Positions 19,680 to 30,739 of a stretch of DNA of 64,000 bases are shown piece after piece. Each line of letters starts with the position of its first letter. Positions within the stretch are counted from its first letter, which is position 1. This DNA comes from an uncultured Eubacteriales bacterium (GTDB lineage Bacteria; Bacillota; Clostridia; Oscillospirales; Acutalibacteraceae): positions 124,001 through 188,000 of the forward strand of contig CAKSCM010000003.1 of NCBI GenBank assembly GCA_934444365.1. Direction: 5' to 3'. The translations under genes and the position numbers were made by a program. The notes under the pieces are model-generated. The model ran no database searches, was not told where the DNA came from, and saw nothing but the letters and a program-made list of their open reading frames with translations.

Positions 19680-20537
19680 ATGTATAAACAAAAAAGGGTA
19701 CTGGCGATACACGATATATCCTGCGTCGGGAAATGCTCGCTTACCGTTGCGCTGCCGATAATTTCGTCCGCCGGCGTCGAATGCAGCGTGCTTCCGACGG
19801 CTGTTTTATCTACCCATACCGGCGGATTTAAGGATTATACCTTTAACGATCTGTCGGATGATCTTCTGCCGATATGCCGCCACTGGAAGAGTCTCGGCCT
19901 TCATTTCGATGCGATTTATACCGGCTTTCTGGCAGGGCCCGAGCAGGTCGATACGATATGCGAGATAATAGATATGTTTGCCGGGGAAGATACCATGGTT
20001 GCCGTTGATCCCGTAATGGGCGACAACGGACGGCTGTATTCCTCATTCAAAGGCGATTTTCCGGAGAAAATGACCGGGCTTTGCAAAAAAGCCGGTATTA
20101 TAACCCCGAATCTGACCGAGGCGTGTATGATGCTCGGTGAAAAATACACCGACGGCTTGTCGGAGGATAAAGCTGCGGTCGACAGCATTCTCGCCGCGCT
20201 TTGCGAGAATATGGAGAGTGATGTCGTGCTTACCGGGGTGCAAAGGAGCGTGTCCCTCCTCGGCGCTGCATGGCGGACGGTTAAGGGCGAAAAGGGCGTG
20301 TACTGCTCCGAGCGGATTAAGGGGATGTATCATGGCACGGGCGATGTTTTTGCCTCCTTGCTGGTTGCCTGTATGATAAGGGGAATACCCTTACCGTGTG
20401 CGGTCGAAACTGCGGTGGATTTTACCGAGGAGGCCGTGAGGGCTACCAAGGAGATGGGGACCGATCCGCGGTACGGCGTTGATTTTGAAAGCCTTCTTGC
20501 CGATTTTGCACTTACGGTAAAAAAACTTTGCGAATAA
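19680..20537 (+). CDS. Pyridoxamine/pyridoxal kinase-like protein
   Basis: A ribokinase-superfamily kinase of 285 residues, most like clostridial pyridoxamine kinase (PdxK/PdxY type). The N-terminal segment HDISCVGKCSLTVALP, the internal DPVMGDNG motif and the C-terminal HGTGDVFAS motif with the catalytic Asp are all present. Expected to phosphorylate B6 vitamers for PLP salvage. Monocistronic by spacing. Confidence 0.87.
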   Translation: MYKQKRVLAIHDISCVGKCSLTVALPIISSAGVECSVLPTAVLSTHTGGFKDYTFNDLSDDLLPICRHWKSLGLHFDAIYTGFLAGPEQVDTICEIIDMFAGEDTMVAVDPVMGDNGRLYSSFKGDFPEKMTGLCKKAGIITPNLTEACMMLGEKYTDGLSEDKAAVDSILAALCENMESDVVLTGVQRSVSLLGAAWRTVKGEKGVYCSERIKGMYHGTGDVFASLLVACMIRGIPLPCAVETAVDFTEEAVRATKEMGTDPRYGVDFESLLADFALTVKKLCE

Positions 20538-20783
20538 CCGGAATAAGCAAACGGTGAAAGAATACTGTCAACTTAACCGACGTAAAGCTTTGCAAAATGC
20601 ACCAAGTGCGGCTGTAATAATGCCGATTAATATGCTTTATATTATGATTTTCGACTGATTTTCCGGCTGCCGAGTTAAGAAACGCAAGTGTATTTTGTCG
20701 TTATTACTTTCGGGCGGCGGAGGACTTTGTATCGAAAGTCAAAAAAGGTCAAATAAATGTTACACTTTGTTCATATTTACCTA

Positions 20784-20812
20784 TTGACAAGAGTTGCACA
20801 CAGTGGTAAATT
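20784..20812 (+). promoter_or_regulatory. Sigma-A promoter of the hrcA-dnaK operon
   Basis: A perfect -35 TTGACA (20784-20789) is followed after 17 nt by TAAATT (20807-20812). It lies directly upstream of the CIRCE element. Confidence 0.82.
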
Positions 20813-20822
20813 ATAACCATGG

Positions 20823-20849
20823 TTAGCACTCGTGGTGTTAGAGTGCTAA
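20823..20849 (+). promoter_or_regulatory. CIRCE operator (HrcA binding site)
   Basis: Perfect inverted repeat TTAGCACTC-N9-GAGTGCTAA, the consensus CIRCE sequence bound by HrcA. It sits just downstream of the promoter, so bound HrcA would block transcription of its own operon until heat stress. Confidence 0.98.
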
Positions 20850-20863
20850 AGGGGGTTTGGCTT

Positions 20864-21904
20864 ATGCAATTAACACCGAGACAGATGAAGATTCTTTCGG
20901 CCGTGGTTGAGCTTTATATACAGACCCTTGAGCCGGTCGGTTCAAAGGCGGTTTGCGATATGCTCGATAACGCCTGTTCGTCGGCCACCGTGCGAAACGA
21001 GATGAGCGCTCTTTGCGAAAAGGGGCTAATCGTCCAGCCGCATACCTCGGCCGGTAGGGTGCCGTCGCAAGCAGGCTACCGTATTTACGTCGATCGGCTG
21101 ATGGGACGGTACAGGCTCAGCGCTCACGATATGGAATATATCGACTCGCTGATTCCGCGGCGTTTTGATTCGCTCGAACAGCTTATGGAGGATGCAGGCC
21201 GTGCTCTTTCACGGCTTACCGATTGCGCTTCCTTTTCCACCACGCCGGCGAGCGACAGTCTTGTAATTAAGAATATTGAGCTTTTCCCGGTTTCTCAGAG
21301 CAAGTATCTGCTTGTAATGTTAATGGAGCCCGGAGTGCTTAAAAACCGGCTTTGCAGGAGTGAATTTTCCCTTTCGCGCGATATGCTTGAGCGTTTTTCG
21401 AACGCCCTTTCGGAGTGCTATAAGGGAAAAAGCCTCGGCGACATAAATCCGGCGTCGGTTCAGGCGGCGGCCGTTTCGCTCGGAAGCGATATGATCCCGT
21501 TTTTATCGGTTGCGGAGAATTTTTTAATCGCCGCAAAGGAGGCGTCGTCGGCCCGTCTTATGCTGGGCGGACAGGAGCACCTGTTTGTTAAAAGGGAATT
21601 GTCTCCCGAGAGCGCCCACAGAATTTTCGATGCGATAACCAGACGCGACGTGTTGCTCGGGCTTTTGTCGGGACTCAGAGAGCGCGTAAGCATTCTTTTC
21701 GGAAACGAAACGGGACAAAGCGATCTCGACAGCGCCGGTATAATTTCATCGGTTTACGAGGTCGGCGGTAAAACGCTCGGGCGCATCGGAATAATCGGTC
21801 CGGTAAGAATGGATTACATTCATATAATACCGAGCATTGAATATTTTGCAAAGTCTTTGGGAAACAGTCTTGAGGACTCGGTCAATAATGACGATTGGAG
21901 CTGA
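20864..21904 (+). CDS. hrcA: Heat-inducible transcription repressor HrcA
   Basis: Repressor of class I heat-shock genes, 346 residues. The N-terminal winged helix includes SSATVRNEMSALCEKGLI and SAGRVPSQAGYR, hallmarks of HrcA. The frame extends upstream to 20819 through the CIRCE element, but ATG 20864 follows AAAGGGGG (20848-20855) and is the sensible start. First gene of hrcA-grpE-dnaK-dnaJ. Confidence 0.97.
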   Translation: MQLTPRQMKILSAVVELYIQTLEPVGSKAVCDMLDNACSSATVRNEMSALCEKGLIVQPHTSAGRVPSQAGYRIYVDRLMGRYRLSAHDMEYIDSLIPRRFDSLEQLMEDAGRALSRLTDCASFSTTPASDSLVIKNIELFPVSQSKYLLVMLMEPGVLKNRLCRSEFSLSRDMLERFSNALSECYKGKSLGDINPASVQAAAVSLGSDMIPFLSVAENFLIAAKEASSARLMLGGQEHLFVKRELSPESAHRIFDAITRRDVLLGLLSGLRERVSILFGNETGQSDLDSAGIISSVYEVGGKTLGRIGIIGPVRMDYIHIIPSIEYFAKSLGNSLEDSVNNDDWS

Positions 21905-21908
21905 AAAA

Positions 21909-22505
21909 ATGGCTGAAAAAAAGAAAAAAACAACGTCGGCCGAAAGGTGTGCCGATCACACCGCAAAGTCAGACGGAAAAAATAAAAAAAGCGTCGATGC
22001 AGCCGATAAAAAGGTGACGGATGCCATAGCGGAGGAAGAGCTGACCCTGCCGGAAAACGAGCGGATCGAGACACTCGAAAAGGAGCTTGCCGAGCAGAAG
22101 GATCTGTTTTTGCGCAAGGCGGCCGAGTTTGAAAACTACAAAAACCGCACTCGCCGCGAGGCCGAGCGGATAGGCTCGGACAGCCGTGCGGCGGTGATCA
22201 AAAAGCTGCTGCCGGTCATTGATAATTTTGCAAGAGCGAACGAAAATCCCGATGTGTCCGACGGCGATTATCGCAAGGGGGTCGAAATGACCATTCGCCA
22301 GTTCGAAGGCATCATAAAGGATATGGGGGTTGAGCAGATTAACCCGGTTGGCGAGGTTTTTGATCCCACGCTGCATTATGCGGTTTCTCAGACCGAGGAT
22401 GAAAGCCTCGGCAAAAACACCGTTTCGGCCGTTATGCAATGCGGCTACAAAATGGGCGATAATATAATAAGACCTGCAATGGTGGCGGTCGCAAATTGCG
22501 ACTGA
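21909..22505 (+). CDS. grpE: Nucleotide exchange factor GrpE
   Basis: Nucleotide exchange factor for DnaK, 198 residues. A Lys/Asp-rich disordered N-terminus leads into a long coiled coil (about 60-110, including AAEFENYKNRTRREAER) and the C-terminal beta domain ending PAMVAVAN. ATG 21909 has GGAG 8 nt upstream and lies 4 nt after the hrcA stop; the frame is open further upstream inside hrcA. Confidence 0.96.
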   Translation: MAEKKKKTTSAERCADHTAKSDGKNKKSVDAADKKVTDAIAEEELTLPENERIETLEKELAEQKDLFLRKAAEFENYKNRTRREAERIGSDSRAAVIKKLLPVIDNFARANENPDVSDGDYRKGVEMTIRQFEGIIKDMGVEQINPVGEVFDPTLHYAVSQTEDESLGKNTVSAVMQCGYKMGDNIIRPAMVAVANCD

Positions 22506-22526
22506 CCGTAAAAATAAATTTTATAA

Positions 22527-24410
<1,884 letters not shown>

Positions 24411-24432
24411 TATTTAATCGCTATATGCATCA

Positions 24433-24461
24433 AGGGGCGCTCTTTTTAACGGAGCGTCCCA
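24433..24461 (+). other. Hairpin between dnaK and dnaJ
   Basis: GGGGCGCTC pairs with GAGCGTCCC across a T-rich loop. No T run follows, so it is more likely an mRNA processing or attenuating stem than a full terminator. Confidence 0.5.
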
Positions 24462-24497
24462 AGGTGCATAAACTTGATTTTACGGGGGAAATACCTT

Positions 24498-25649
24498 TTG
24501 GCTGACAAGAGAGATTATTATGAGGTGCTCGGAGTTGACCGGAGCGCTTCAGACGATGAAATAAAAAAAGCATATCGCAAGCTTGCCAAAAAATATCATC
24601 CGGACTTAAACCCGGGCGATAAAGAGGCGGAGGCAAAGTTTAAAGAGGCCAATGAAGCATATGAAATGCTGTCGGATTCCGCAAAACGCGCAAGATACGA
24701 CCAGTTCGGCCACGCCGGGGTCGATCCCTCATACGGAGCCGGAGCGAGCGGCGGCGCCGGCGGATATAACGTCAATGTCGATTTCGGAGATTTCGGAGAC
24801 ATAGGCGACATCTTTTCGAGCTTCTTCGGCGGCGGCGCCGGCAGAAGCAGAAGAAATCCGAACGCTCCGCGTCAGGGTGCCGATATTTCCGCCAGTGTGG
24901 TTATATCCTTTGAGGAGGCGGCCTTCGGTTGTCAAAAAGAAATAAACGTAACGCGTATTGAGGAATGTGCGACCTGTCACGGAACGGGTGCCGCCGAGGG
25001 ATCATCTCCAAAAACCTGCCCGGTGTGTCACGGCAGCGGTACCGTAAACGAGCAGCAGAGAACCCCCTTCGGCGTTATGCAGACCCAGCGTGTTTGCTCA
25101 AACTGCCGCGGAACTGGTAAGATTATCGACAATCCCTGCCGGACTTGTGCCGGAAAGGGCAAGGTCAGAAGAACCTCAAAACAAAAGGTCAACATTCCGG
25201 CCGGTATTGACGACGGACAGACCTTTGTTATAAGGGGCGGAGGAGACGCCGGATCAAACGGCGGACCGAGCGGCGATCTGGCCGTTAATGTTTCGGTACG
25301 TCCCCATCCGGTGTTTGAACGCCGGGGATATGATGTGTGGTGCGATTTTCCGCTTTCCTTTTCACAGGCGGCTCTCGGTGCCGAAATAACCGTCCCGACC
25401 ATTGACGGAAACGTCAAATACAACGTCCCCGAGGGGGTTCAGCCGGGCGATATATTCAAGCTCAAAGGCAAGGGAATAAAGCGCATAAACGGCTCAGGCA
25501 GGGGCGACCAGTATGTCAAGGTGACGGTTGAGGTGCCCCGCGGACTTAATGAAAAGCAAAAGGAAGCGATCCGCCAGCTTGATGAGGCCTTCGGTGACTC
25601 GAATTACAAAAAGCGCCGTTCGTTTTTTGATAAATTCAAGGACAAATAA
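24498..25649 (+). CDS. dnaJ: Chaperone protein DnaJ (Hsp40)
   Basis: Co-chaperone stimulating DnaK ATPase, 383 residues. J domain with HPD (in KYHPDLNPG), a Gly/Phe-rich linker, four zinc-binding CxxCxGxG-type repeats ([32 protein letters not shown]), and the C-terminal client-binding domain. TTG 24498 is taken as start because it is about 8 nt after GGGGGAA and gives the usual beginning ([11 protein letters not shown]); another TTG at 24474 is in frame. Confidence 0.96.
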   Translation: MADKRDYYEVLGVDRSASDDEIKKAYRKLAKKYHPDLNPGDKEAEAKFKEANEAYEMLSDSAKRARYDQFGHAGVDPSYGAGASGGAGGYNVNVDFGDFGDIGDIFSSFFGGGAGRSRRNPNAPRQGADISASVVISFEEAAFGCQKEINVTRIEECATCHGTGAAEGSSPKTCPVCHGSGTVNEQQRTPFGVMQTQRVCSNCRGTGKIIDNPCRTCAGKGKVRRTSKQKVNIPAGIDDGQTFVIRGGGDAGSNGGPSGDLAVNVSVRPHPVFERRGYDVWCDFPLSFSQAALGAEITVPTIDGNVKYNVPEGVQPGDIFKLKGKGIKRINGSGRGDQYVKVTVEVPRGLNEKQKEAIRQLDEAFGDSNYKKRRSFFDKFKDK

Positions 25650-25694
25650 TTAAATTATTCTATTTTTAAATTTTTGGTTTTTTCGGAGGGGCAT

Positions 25695-26990
25695 ATGCGG
25701 CTATTATACGGTTTTTTGCCTGCAATATCGGATACGGCAGTCTACATAAGCTTAGGGTTGTCGGTTGTTTTGCTCGTAATACTACTTGTTTTACTGGCGG
25801 CGGTTTTGTCGTTTCGCCGGCGTGTTGACGAGCTGCAAAAGAATTCATCGTCCGCCGATATTCGCTTAAGGCTTGAGGAATCCGACCGCAATACCAGGGA
25901 AGAATTTGCGAGGGGACGGGAGGAGACCGCCAAACGTCTTGACAGTATGAATGCCCTTATAAGGGAAATGCAGAGTGAGAACAACCGCAGTAACGAAAAA
26001 ATTGCCTTAAGACTTAAAGAATCGGTCGGCGAATTACAGCTGAGCAACGAGAAAAAGCTCGATCAGATGCGCGAGACGGTCGACGAAAAGCTGACCGCTA
26101 CCTTAAAGGAGCGGATTTCTTCAAGCTTTGAAATAGTCGGAAAGCAGCTCGAAAGCGTTAATAAGTCTATCGGCGAAATGAAGGAGATTGCCGACGATGT
26201 CAGCGATCTTCAAAGGGTGCTTACAAACGTTAAAGCACGCGGAACATGGGCCGAGGTACAGCTCGGCAACATCCTGAGCGAAACGCTTACTCCTTCCCAG
26301 TATGTTACAAATGTTTCAACCAAGAAAAACGGCGACGCCGTAGAGTATGCAATAAAAATACCGTCGCGTTTTGAGGACGGTACGGACGTGCTGCTGCCTA
26401 TTGACAGTAAATTTCCACAAGAGGATTACATACGTCTTGTAGAGGCGGCCGAACGTGCCGATAAATCCGGGGTGGAGGAGGCGCTCAAAGCGCTTGATAT
26501 CCGCATTAAAAACGAGGCGAAAAAGATATACGACAAGTACGTCGAGGTGCCTGTAACGACCGATTTTGCCATTATGTTTTTGCCGACCGAGGGGCTTTAC
26601 GCCGAGGTTATGCGAAGAGAAAGCGTTGTGCAGGAGGTACAGCGCCGGCATATAATGATATGCGGACCGACAACGATAACGGCCTTTTTAAACACCCTCA
26701 GCATGGGCTTTAAGACCATTGCCATCGACAAAAAGGCGGCGGAGGTCTGGAAGGTGCTCGGTGCGGTCGGACAGCAGTACGAGAAGTTTACGGCTCTGGT
26801 TGCAAGGGCCAAGAAGAATATCGAAACGGCCGGTAAGACCCTGGATGAGATCGATCACAGGAATTCGATAATAGGCAAAAAGCTTAAAAACGTCGAGCGT
26901 ATATCGGGTGAGGAAGCGCAGGCCATCCTCGGTATCGACAGCATGAGCTCGGCCGAATACGGGGAAGACACCGAAGCGGACGAAGGCTGA
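25695..26990 (+). CDS. rmuC: DNA recombination protein RmuC family
   Basis: A 431-residue RmuC-type protein: an N-terminal membrane helix (about 14-40), a long coiled-coil region (about 50-150), then the RmuC nuclease-like domain with GTWAEVQLGNILSE, LPIDSKFP and IMICGPTTITAFLN. In E. coli RmuC limits recombination at inverted repeats. ATG 25695 follows GGAGGG (25685-25690). Not part of the dnaK operon with certainty, although only 45 nt separate them. Confidence 0.93.
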   Translation: MRLLYGFLPAISDTAVYISLGLSVVLLVILLVLLAAVLSFRRRVDELQKNSSSADIRLRLEESDRNTREEFARGREETAKRLDSMNALIREMQSENNRSNEKIALRLKESVGELQLSNEKKLDQMRETVDEKLTATLKERISSSFEIVGKQLESVNKSIGEMKEIADDVSDLQRVLTNVKARGTWAEVQLGNILSETLTPSQYVTNVSTKKNGDAVEYAIKIPSRFEDGTDVLLPIDSKFPQEDYIRLVEAAERADKSGVEEALKALDIRIKNEAKKIYDKYVEVPVTTDFAIMFLPTEGLYAEVMRRESVVQEVQRRHIMICGPTTITAFLNTLSMGFKTIAIDKKAAEVWKVLGAVGQQYEKFTALVARAKKNIETAGKTLDEIDHRNSIIGKKLKNVERISGEEAQAILGIDSMSSAEYGEDTEADEG

Positions 26991-27130
26991 TTGCCGATAA
27001 CGGCGGTGTAATTAAAGGATTGTACCGGATAGTGATTGCTCGGTTACGGCAGATTAGAGTTAAACGAAACCCCATGCGGTGCTTTGCCATGTCGTACGCT
27101 GTCGGTGTTTTTTGAGTGTAGAATATATGA

Positions 27131-27174
27131 AAAAACGGATCCGTTTTACCTTTTGGTAACGGATCCGTTTTTTT
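27131..27174 (+). terminator. Strong intrinsic terminator downstream of rmuC
   Basis: A 20-bp near-perfect stem (27131-27150 with 27155-27174) containing two GGATCC sites, a TTTT loop, and a T run. The adjacent mobile repeat begins within its final T run. Confidence 0.92.
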
Positions 27175-27429
27175 GTTTCGGAAACCACCGGCTATGCCGG
27201 TGGAGGCATCCCGTAAAAAAAGCTTTAGCTTCAAGCATCGAGCGAAGCGAGTCGAGAATAACAATCCAAAAAATTCGTATGCACTCGATAAAAACGCCTG
27301 ATGCCCGTTTACGGGCGGCGGGGCATTTGATGCAAGTGAAAAATCATTCAGTGCATCTTTAGATGCCAGCCGGTAAAAAGCCCTTCTAGGGCTTAATCAA
27401 GCCGCCGGCTTAGCCGGCGGTCATGACTT
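27171..27429 (+). mobile_element. 259-bp repeat, copy 1 (IS200/IS605-like non-autonomous element)
   Basis: Identical to 60730-60988 except for one base (C at 27383, A at 60942), in the same orientation. Each end carries a GC-rich hairpin: CCACCGGC-TAT-GCCGGTGG near the left end and GCCGCCGGC-TTA-GCCGGCGG near the right end. Internal stems include GATGCCCG/CGGGC and AGCCC/GGGCT. No transposase or other credible gene is inside and no terminal inverted repeat pairs the ends, fitting an IS200/IS605-type derivative that relies on a transposase elsewhere. The interior could also be a structured RNA. Confidence 0.75.
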
Positions 27430-27489
27430 TTTGTTTTTGTGCCGGCAAAAGCAAACTTGTGTATTGTCTTTTGTAACACAATAATACTT

Positions 27490-27765
27490 GTGTTTTACCA
27501 GATAGGGACGAACCGCCCCAAAAGCGCCCTTTTTCCGCCATACGCACTTAAAAAATCTTGAAATACGCGAGTATATCAGCGGTTTTTTAAATACGTCTGA
27601 CTGAAAAATTACATCTTTTCAGGTGCATAGCAGTTTTGTCGTGGTAAAATTTCTTTTTATCAAAGACGGAAAACGAAGCAATACTGCCGTATTACAAGGC
27701 TTTCCGGCAAAGAGAAAAAGGAATTTTACCCGCCAAAACCGATTTGTACCTATCTGGTACAACAC
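27490..27765. repeat. Inverted-repeat-bounded element with a large imperfect palindrome
   Basis: Imperfect terminal inverted repeats (27490-27515 and 27739-27765, sharing ACCAGATAGG) bound about 276 nt. Inside, 27631-27741 forms an imperfect palindrome centred at 27686.5 (AATAC-TGCC-GTATT at the centre). The two strands consequently encode similar peptides in this stretch, an artefact of the palindrome. No transposase is present. Best seen as a MITE-like or decayed insertion element. Confidence 0.6.
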
Positions 27766-27867
27766 TTTATTGAAATTTATACTTGACTTTTTAATCGGCT
27801 TAATATACAATTTCAAAAACTTCTTAATATGCAACAGACCGATATATAAAAACGCGGTTTTAAAGTA

Positions 27868-29094
27868 TTATTTTTTTGCAAAGCTATGCCAGAGCGGAAC
27901 GCAGACGGCGCAGATTACGGCTCCGATAATCGACAGGACGGTCCACATGCCTGCGGTCGCCCCCCAGCCGCTTTTTTCGGCTATGGCCGAAAAGCCCCAT
28001 GTTGATATTCCGCTGCCTATGTAGGTGCAGGCGTTAAGCGTTCCGGAAATCAGCGATATATGCCCGTATTTTTTGAAATGAGCCGGGACCATGCCTATAA
28101 GTATCAGGTTTATCCCGTGCATACATCCGGTAACCAGCGTGCACATGGCGGCGCTTGCAAAGGCCGTTTTAAGGGGCGAAATAACATACAGAACAAAGGC
28201 GCACACCCCCGAAAGCAAGAACATTAAAAGGGAACAGGTCAGCGGATTTTTAAGCACCTTTTCGTACAATAGTGATGCGAGCCGAATGCTGATTATACTG
28301 AAAATCGGCAGGGCGGTTCCCGTCAGTATTGAAGAGGTGTCCTTAAGATTGCAAGTCTCGCTTATGAATACCGGAGTCCAGGCGGTAACCCCGTCGCGAA
28401 GCGCCCCCTGCACTATTATCGCCGCCATTATAAGCCATATAACCGGCATCAGAAAGGCATTTTTTACGGTGTATGTGCTTTCTTCGGAGTTTTGATCGAT
28501 CGAGGGAAAATCGGGCACATCGGGGCAGCGGATGATCCATATTGCCGCCATAATTACACCGCATATTCCCGAAAAAACAAAAACGCTTTGCCATGAACAT
28601 AGTGTTATAAGCAGCGGAGCGGTAAGGTACAGCGCTATGTTTCCGAAGGAGCCGCCCCAGGTTACTGCAACGGTTGCACGTTTGTATTTTTTGGAGCTTA
28701 AGGTGCTTACCATAATGCGTACTATGGGTGGCCACATAAAGGCCTGAGCGAGGCCGTTTGCACACCACATTGCCGTAAGTATACCGGGCGACTGCATACA
28801 AAACAAAACGGTGAAATTTATAATTGACGATACACAAAGCCCCGAAAAAACCAGCAGTCGCGGCTGAATACGGTCGCCGAAAACACCGCTTATTATCTGT
28901 CCGGCGCCGTAAGCAATAAGACTGCCGGTTACAGCGAGCGATAAAACACTTTGCGAAACCTCAGCCCTGTCTATTATCGCCGCCATTGCGACGCTGAGGC
29001 TGTTTCGCGTTACGTAGCTTACAAAATACGCCGCCGCGAGCAAAAAAACCGGTGATGTATTACACTGCTTAAAGCAAAATGCATGCCGCGTCAT
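27868..29094 (-). CDS. MFS transporter (organophosphate:phosphate antiporter-like)
   Basis: A 408-residue major facilitator with about 12 hydrophobic helices, most like the GlpT/UhpC/UhpT group (segments YFVSYVTRNSLSVA and GAGQIISGVFGDR). Such proteins exchange sugar phosphates or glycerol-3-phosphate for phosphate, or act as sensors. Its ATG overlaps the stop of the upstream phosphodiesterase gene by 4 nt. Last gene of a DeoR-AlkP-MFS operon. Substrate is inferred. Confidence 0.85.
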   Translation of the reverse strand: MTRHAFCFKQCNTSPVFLLAAAYFVSYVTRNSLSVAMAAIIDRAEVSQSVLSLAVTGSLIAYGAGQIISGVFGDRIQPRLLVFSGLCVSSIINFTVLFCMQSPGILTAMWCANGLAQAFMWPPIVRIMVSTLSSKKYKRATVAVTWGGSFGNIALYLTAPLLITLCSWQSVFVFSGICGVIMAAIWIIRCPDVPDFPSIDQNSEESTYTVKNAFLMPVIWLIMAAIIVQGALRDGVTAWTPVFISETCNLKDTSSILTGTALPIFSIISIRLASLLYEKVLKNPLTCSLLMFLLSGVCAFVLYVISPLKTAFASAAMCTLVTGCMHGINLILIGMVPAHFKKYGHISLISGTLNACTYIGSGISTWGFSAIAEKSGWGATAGMWTVLSIIGAVICAVCVPLWHSFAKK

Positions 29095-29855
29095 ATAAGG
29101 CTTTTGCCTTCCCAGGTGTCGTTCGGCTCGGTGTCGAGCAGTTTGGCGACGGTGGGAGCTATATCTATAATGTTGGCATTTTCAATTATCTTGCCTTTTT
29201 CAAACGGCTTGCCCTCTAATATAATCGGAATGGTCATATCCTCAGGCATATCGGTACCGTGCATGCGCGCGTGTCCGCCGTGATCGGCCGTTACAATAAC
29301 GCAATATTCGTCGCCGAGGGATTTGCGTATGCGGTTAATGCAGTCCCACGACGAATGTACGGCGGTCATGTATTCGTCCGACATCCAGGTGTAAGCATGG
29401 CCGGCCTCATCGACCCATCCGAGATATACAAAGGAAAAGTCAGGCGAGTGTTTTACTATGTATTCGATCGCATTTTCGGTAACGGCGAGATTGCTTTCTT
29501 CAAAGCCGTGGCCGTATCCCGAGCAGAAGTAGGAGAAATCAAGATATCCGGGACGGGAAAGATCGCGAAGCTCCTCCCAGTTGTAAAAAAATGCGCAGTG
29601 CTTTTTGTTGTCGCCGAGCTGTTCGCAAAGGCCCTTTACGGGACGGACCTGAGGCATATAAACGTTGGTTGTGGTGCCGTGACGCTCAGGGGTTACGCTG
29701 TGGAAAAGCGACATATGGCAAGGCAGGGTTACCGAGGGCAGCACGGTGGTGCCTTTAAGACAGACGCTCGAGTTTTCAAGCATATCGCGGGCCTCGGGCA
29801 GATCGGATATTGCGTCCGGCCTCATTCCGTCAACCAAGATCAAAACAACTTTCAT
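29091..29855 (-). CDS. Alkaline phosphatase superfamily phosphodiesterase/pyrophosphatase
   Basis: A 254-residue nucleotide pyrophosphatase/phosphodiesterase-type enzyme of the alkaline phosphatase superfamily. It begins with the metal motif LILVDGMRPDA, has a Thr nucleophile region (VTLPCHMSLFHSV) and metal-binding segments GWVDEAGH and TADHGGHARMHG. No signal peptide, so it is probably cytoplasmic. Overlaps both neighbours by 4 nt, so the three genes are tightly coupled. Confidence 0.86.
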   Translation of the reverse strand: MKVVLILVDGMRPDAISDLPEARDMLENSSVCLKGTTVLPSVTLPCHMSLFHSVTPERHGTTTNVYMPQVRPVKGLCEQLGDNKKHCAFFYNWEELRDLSRPGYLDFSYFCSGYGHGFEESNLAVTENAIEYIVKHSPDFSFVYLGWVDEAGHAYTWMSDEYMTAVHSSWDCINRIRKSLGDEYCVIVTADHGGHARMHGTDMPEDMTIPIILEGKPFEKGKIIENANIIDIAPTVAKLLDTEPNDTWEGKSLI

Positions 29856-30637
29856 AAATGTTCCTCTTTTCCTGTTATTAAACTTATTCCGCTTTCGGAA
29901 TAAAGCTCGGTTATCTGTTCCGAAATTTCCGAGTCGGTTATGTATCTGTACTCGCTTTTGGTTTCGGAAACGCTGTAAAGTGCCCGATGTTCAAATTTTG
30001 AACTGTCGGCGAGTATAAAAACCTCGTCGGAATTGGAAATAAGGAGCTTTTGAAGCGGGCATAATTCCTCCAGATGGTCGCATATCCCGTTTTTCAGCGA
30101 AACGGCATAGGGGAATATAAAGCATTTTTGCATATTGAGTCTTGAAAGTGTGTCCTCCGTTACGGTGCCGTAAAAGGCGTGTTCGTATTCGTAATAGCGT
30201 CCTCCGCAAAGTATCACATTGAAATTTTTGTGCCTGTAAAGCTCTTTAAAAACGTCAAGCGATGAGGTTATTACGGTGAGGTTGCAAAAGTGTTTTTTCA
30301 GCTCGTTTGTAAAATACATCGCCGTACTGCCGACATCCATTCCTATTATATCTCCCTCGTTTATAAACGAGACGGCGGTGGCGCAAAGTTCTTCTTTAAG
30401 CTTATCGTTTTCGGATAAACGGTAATTAAGGTCCTTAAGCGGTTTGGTTTTGCATGCCGACACCGCACCGCCGTGCACTCGCTGTAAAAGATTGTTTTTT
30501 TCCATTGCGAGAAGGTCGCGGCGTATGGTTTCAATCGAGACCGTGAATATATCCATAAGCTCCTTGACCGTGACTGCTCCGTTCTTTTCCAAAAGCTGTT
30601 CTATTTTATTCTGCCGTTCCTGCGCAAACAAATCCAA
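29852..30637 (-). CDS. DeoR-family transcriptional regulator
   Basis: A 261-residue repressor with an N-terminal winged helix (VKELMDIFTVSIETIRRDL) and the DeoR C-terminal sugar-phosphate sensing domain (GDIIGMDVGSTAMYF). It is the first gene of its operon and transcribed away from the beta-helix glycosidase-like gene at 30740, so it is a natural regulator of both units. Confidence 0.9.
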   Translation of the reverse strand: MDLFAQERQNKIEQLLEKNGAVTVKELMDIFTVSIETIRRDLLAMEKNNLLQRVHGGAVSACKTKPLKDLNYRLSENDKLKEELCATAVSFINEGDIIGMDVGSTAMYFTNELKKHFCNLTVITSSLDVFKELYRHKNFNVILCGGRYYEYEHAFYGTVTEDTLSRLNMQKCFIFPYAVSLKNGICDHLEELCPLQKLLISNSDEVFILADSSKFEHRALYSVSETKSEYRYITDSEISEQITELYSESGISLITGKEEHL

Positions 30638-30739
30638 CCAACTCCTTACGATTCCACATTATAAACCGTTTTACCGTGTGTGTCAAGCACATAGTATATA
30701 TTTTTTCGAAAATTATTAAAAAATAGAGAGGTGGATGTT

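Larger units (their letters stand above)
20538..20863. other. Intergenic region upstream of hrcA
   Basis: No gene is seen in 20538-20780. The right end contains the heat-shock promoter and CIRCE operator listed separately. Confidence 0.7.

Noticed and set aside
26884..27264. 126-codon minus-strand frame sharing its N-terminus with a frame at 60614-60943
   Set aside because: The shared part is only the minus strand of the 259-bp repeat; the rest diverges immediately, so it is not a gene family.
27623..28024. 133-codon frame on the plus strand after the first mobile repeat
   Set aside because: It runs through the large palindrome and into the antisense of the MFS gene; the matching minus-strand frame arises from the same palindrome.
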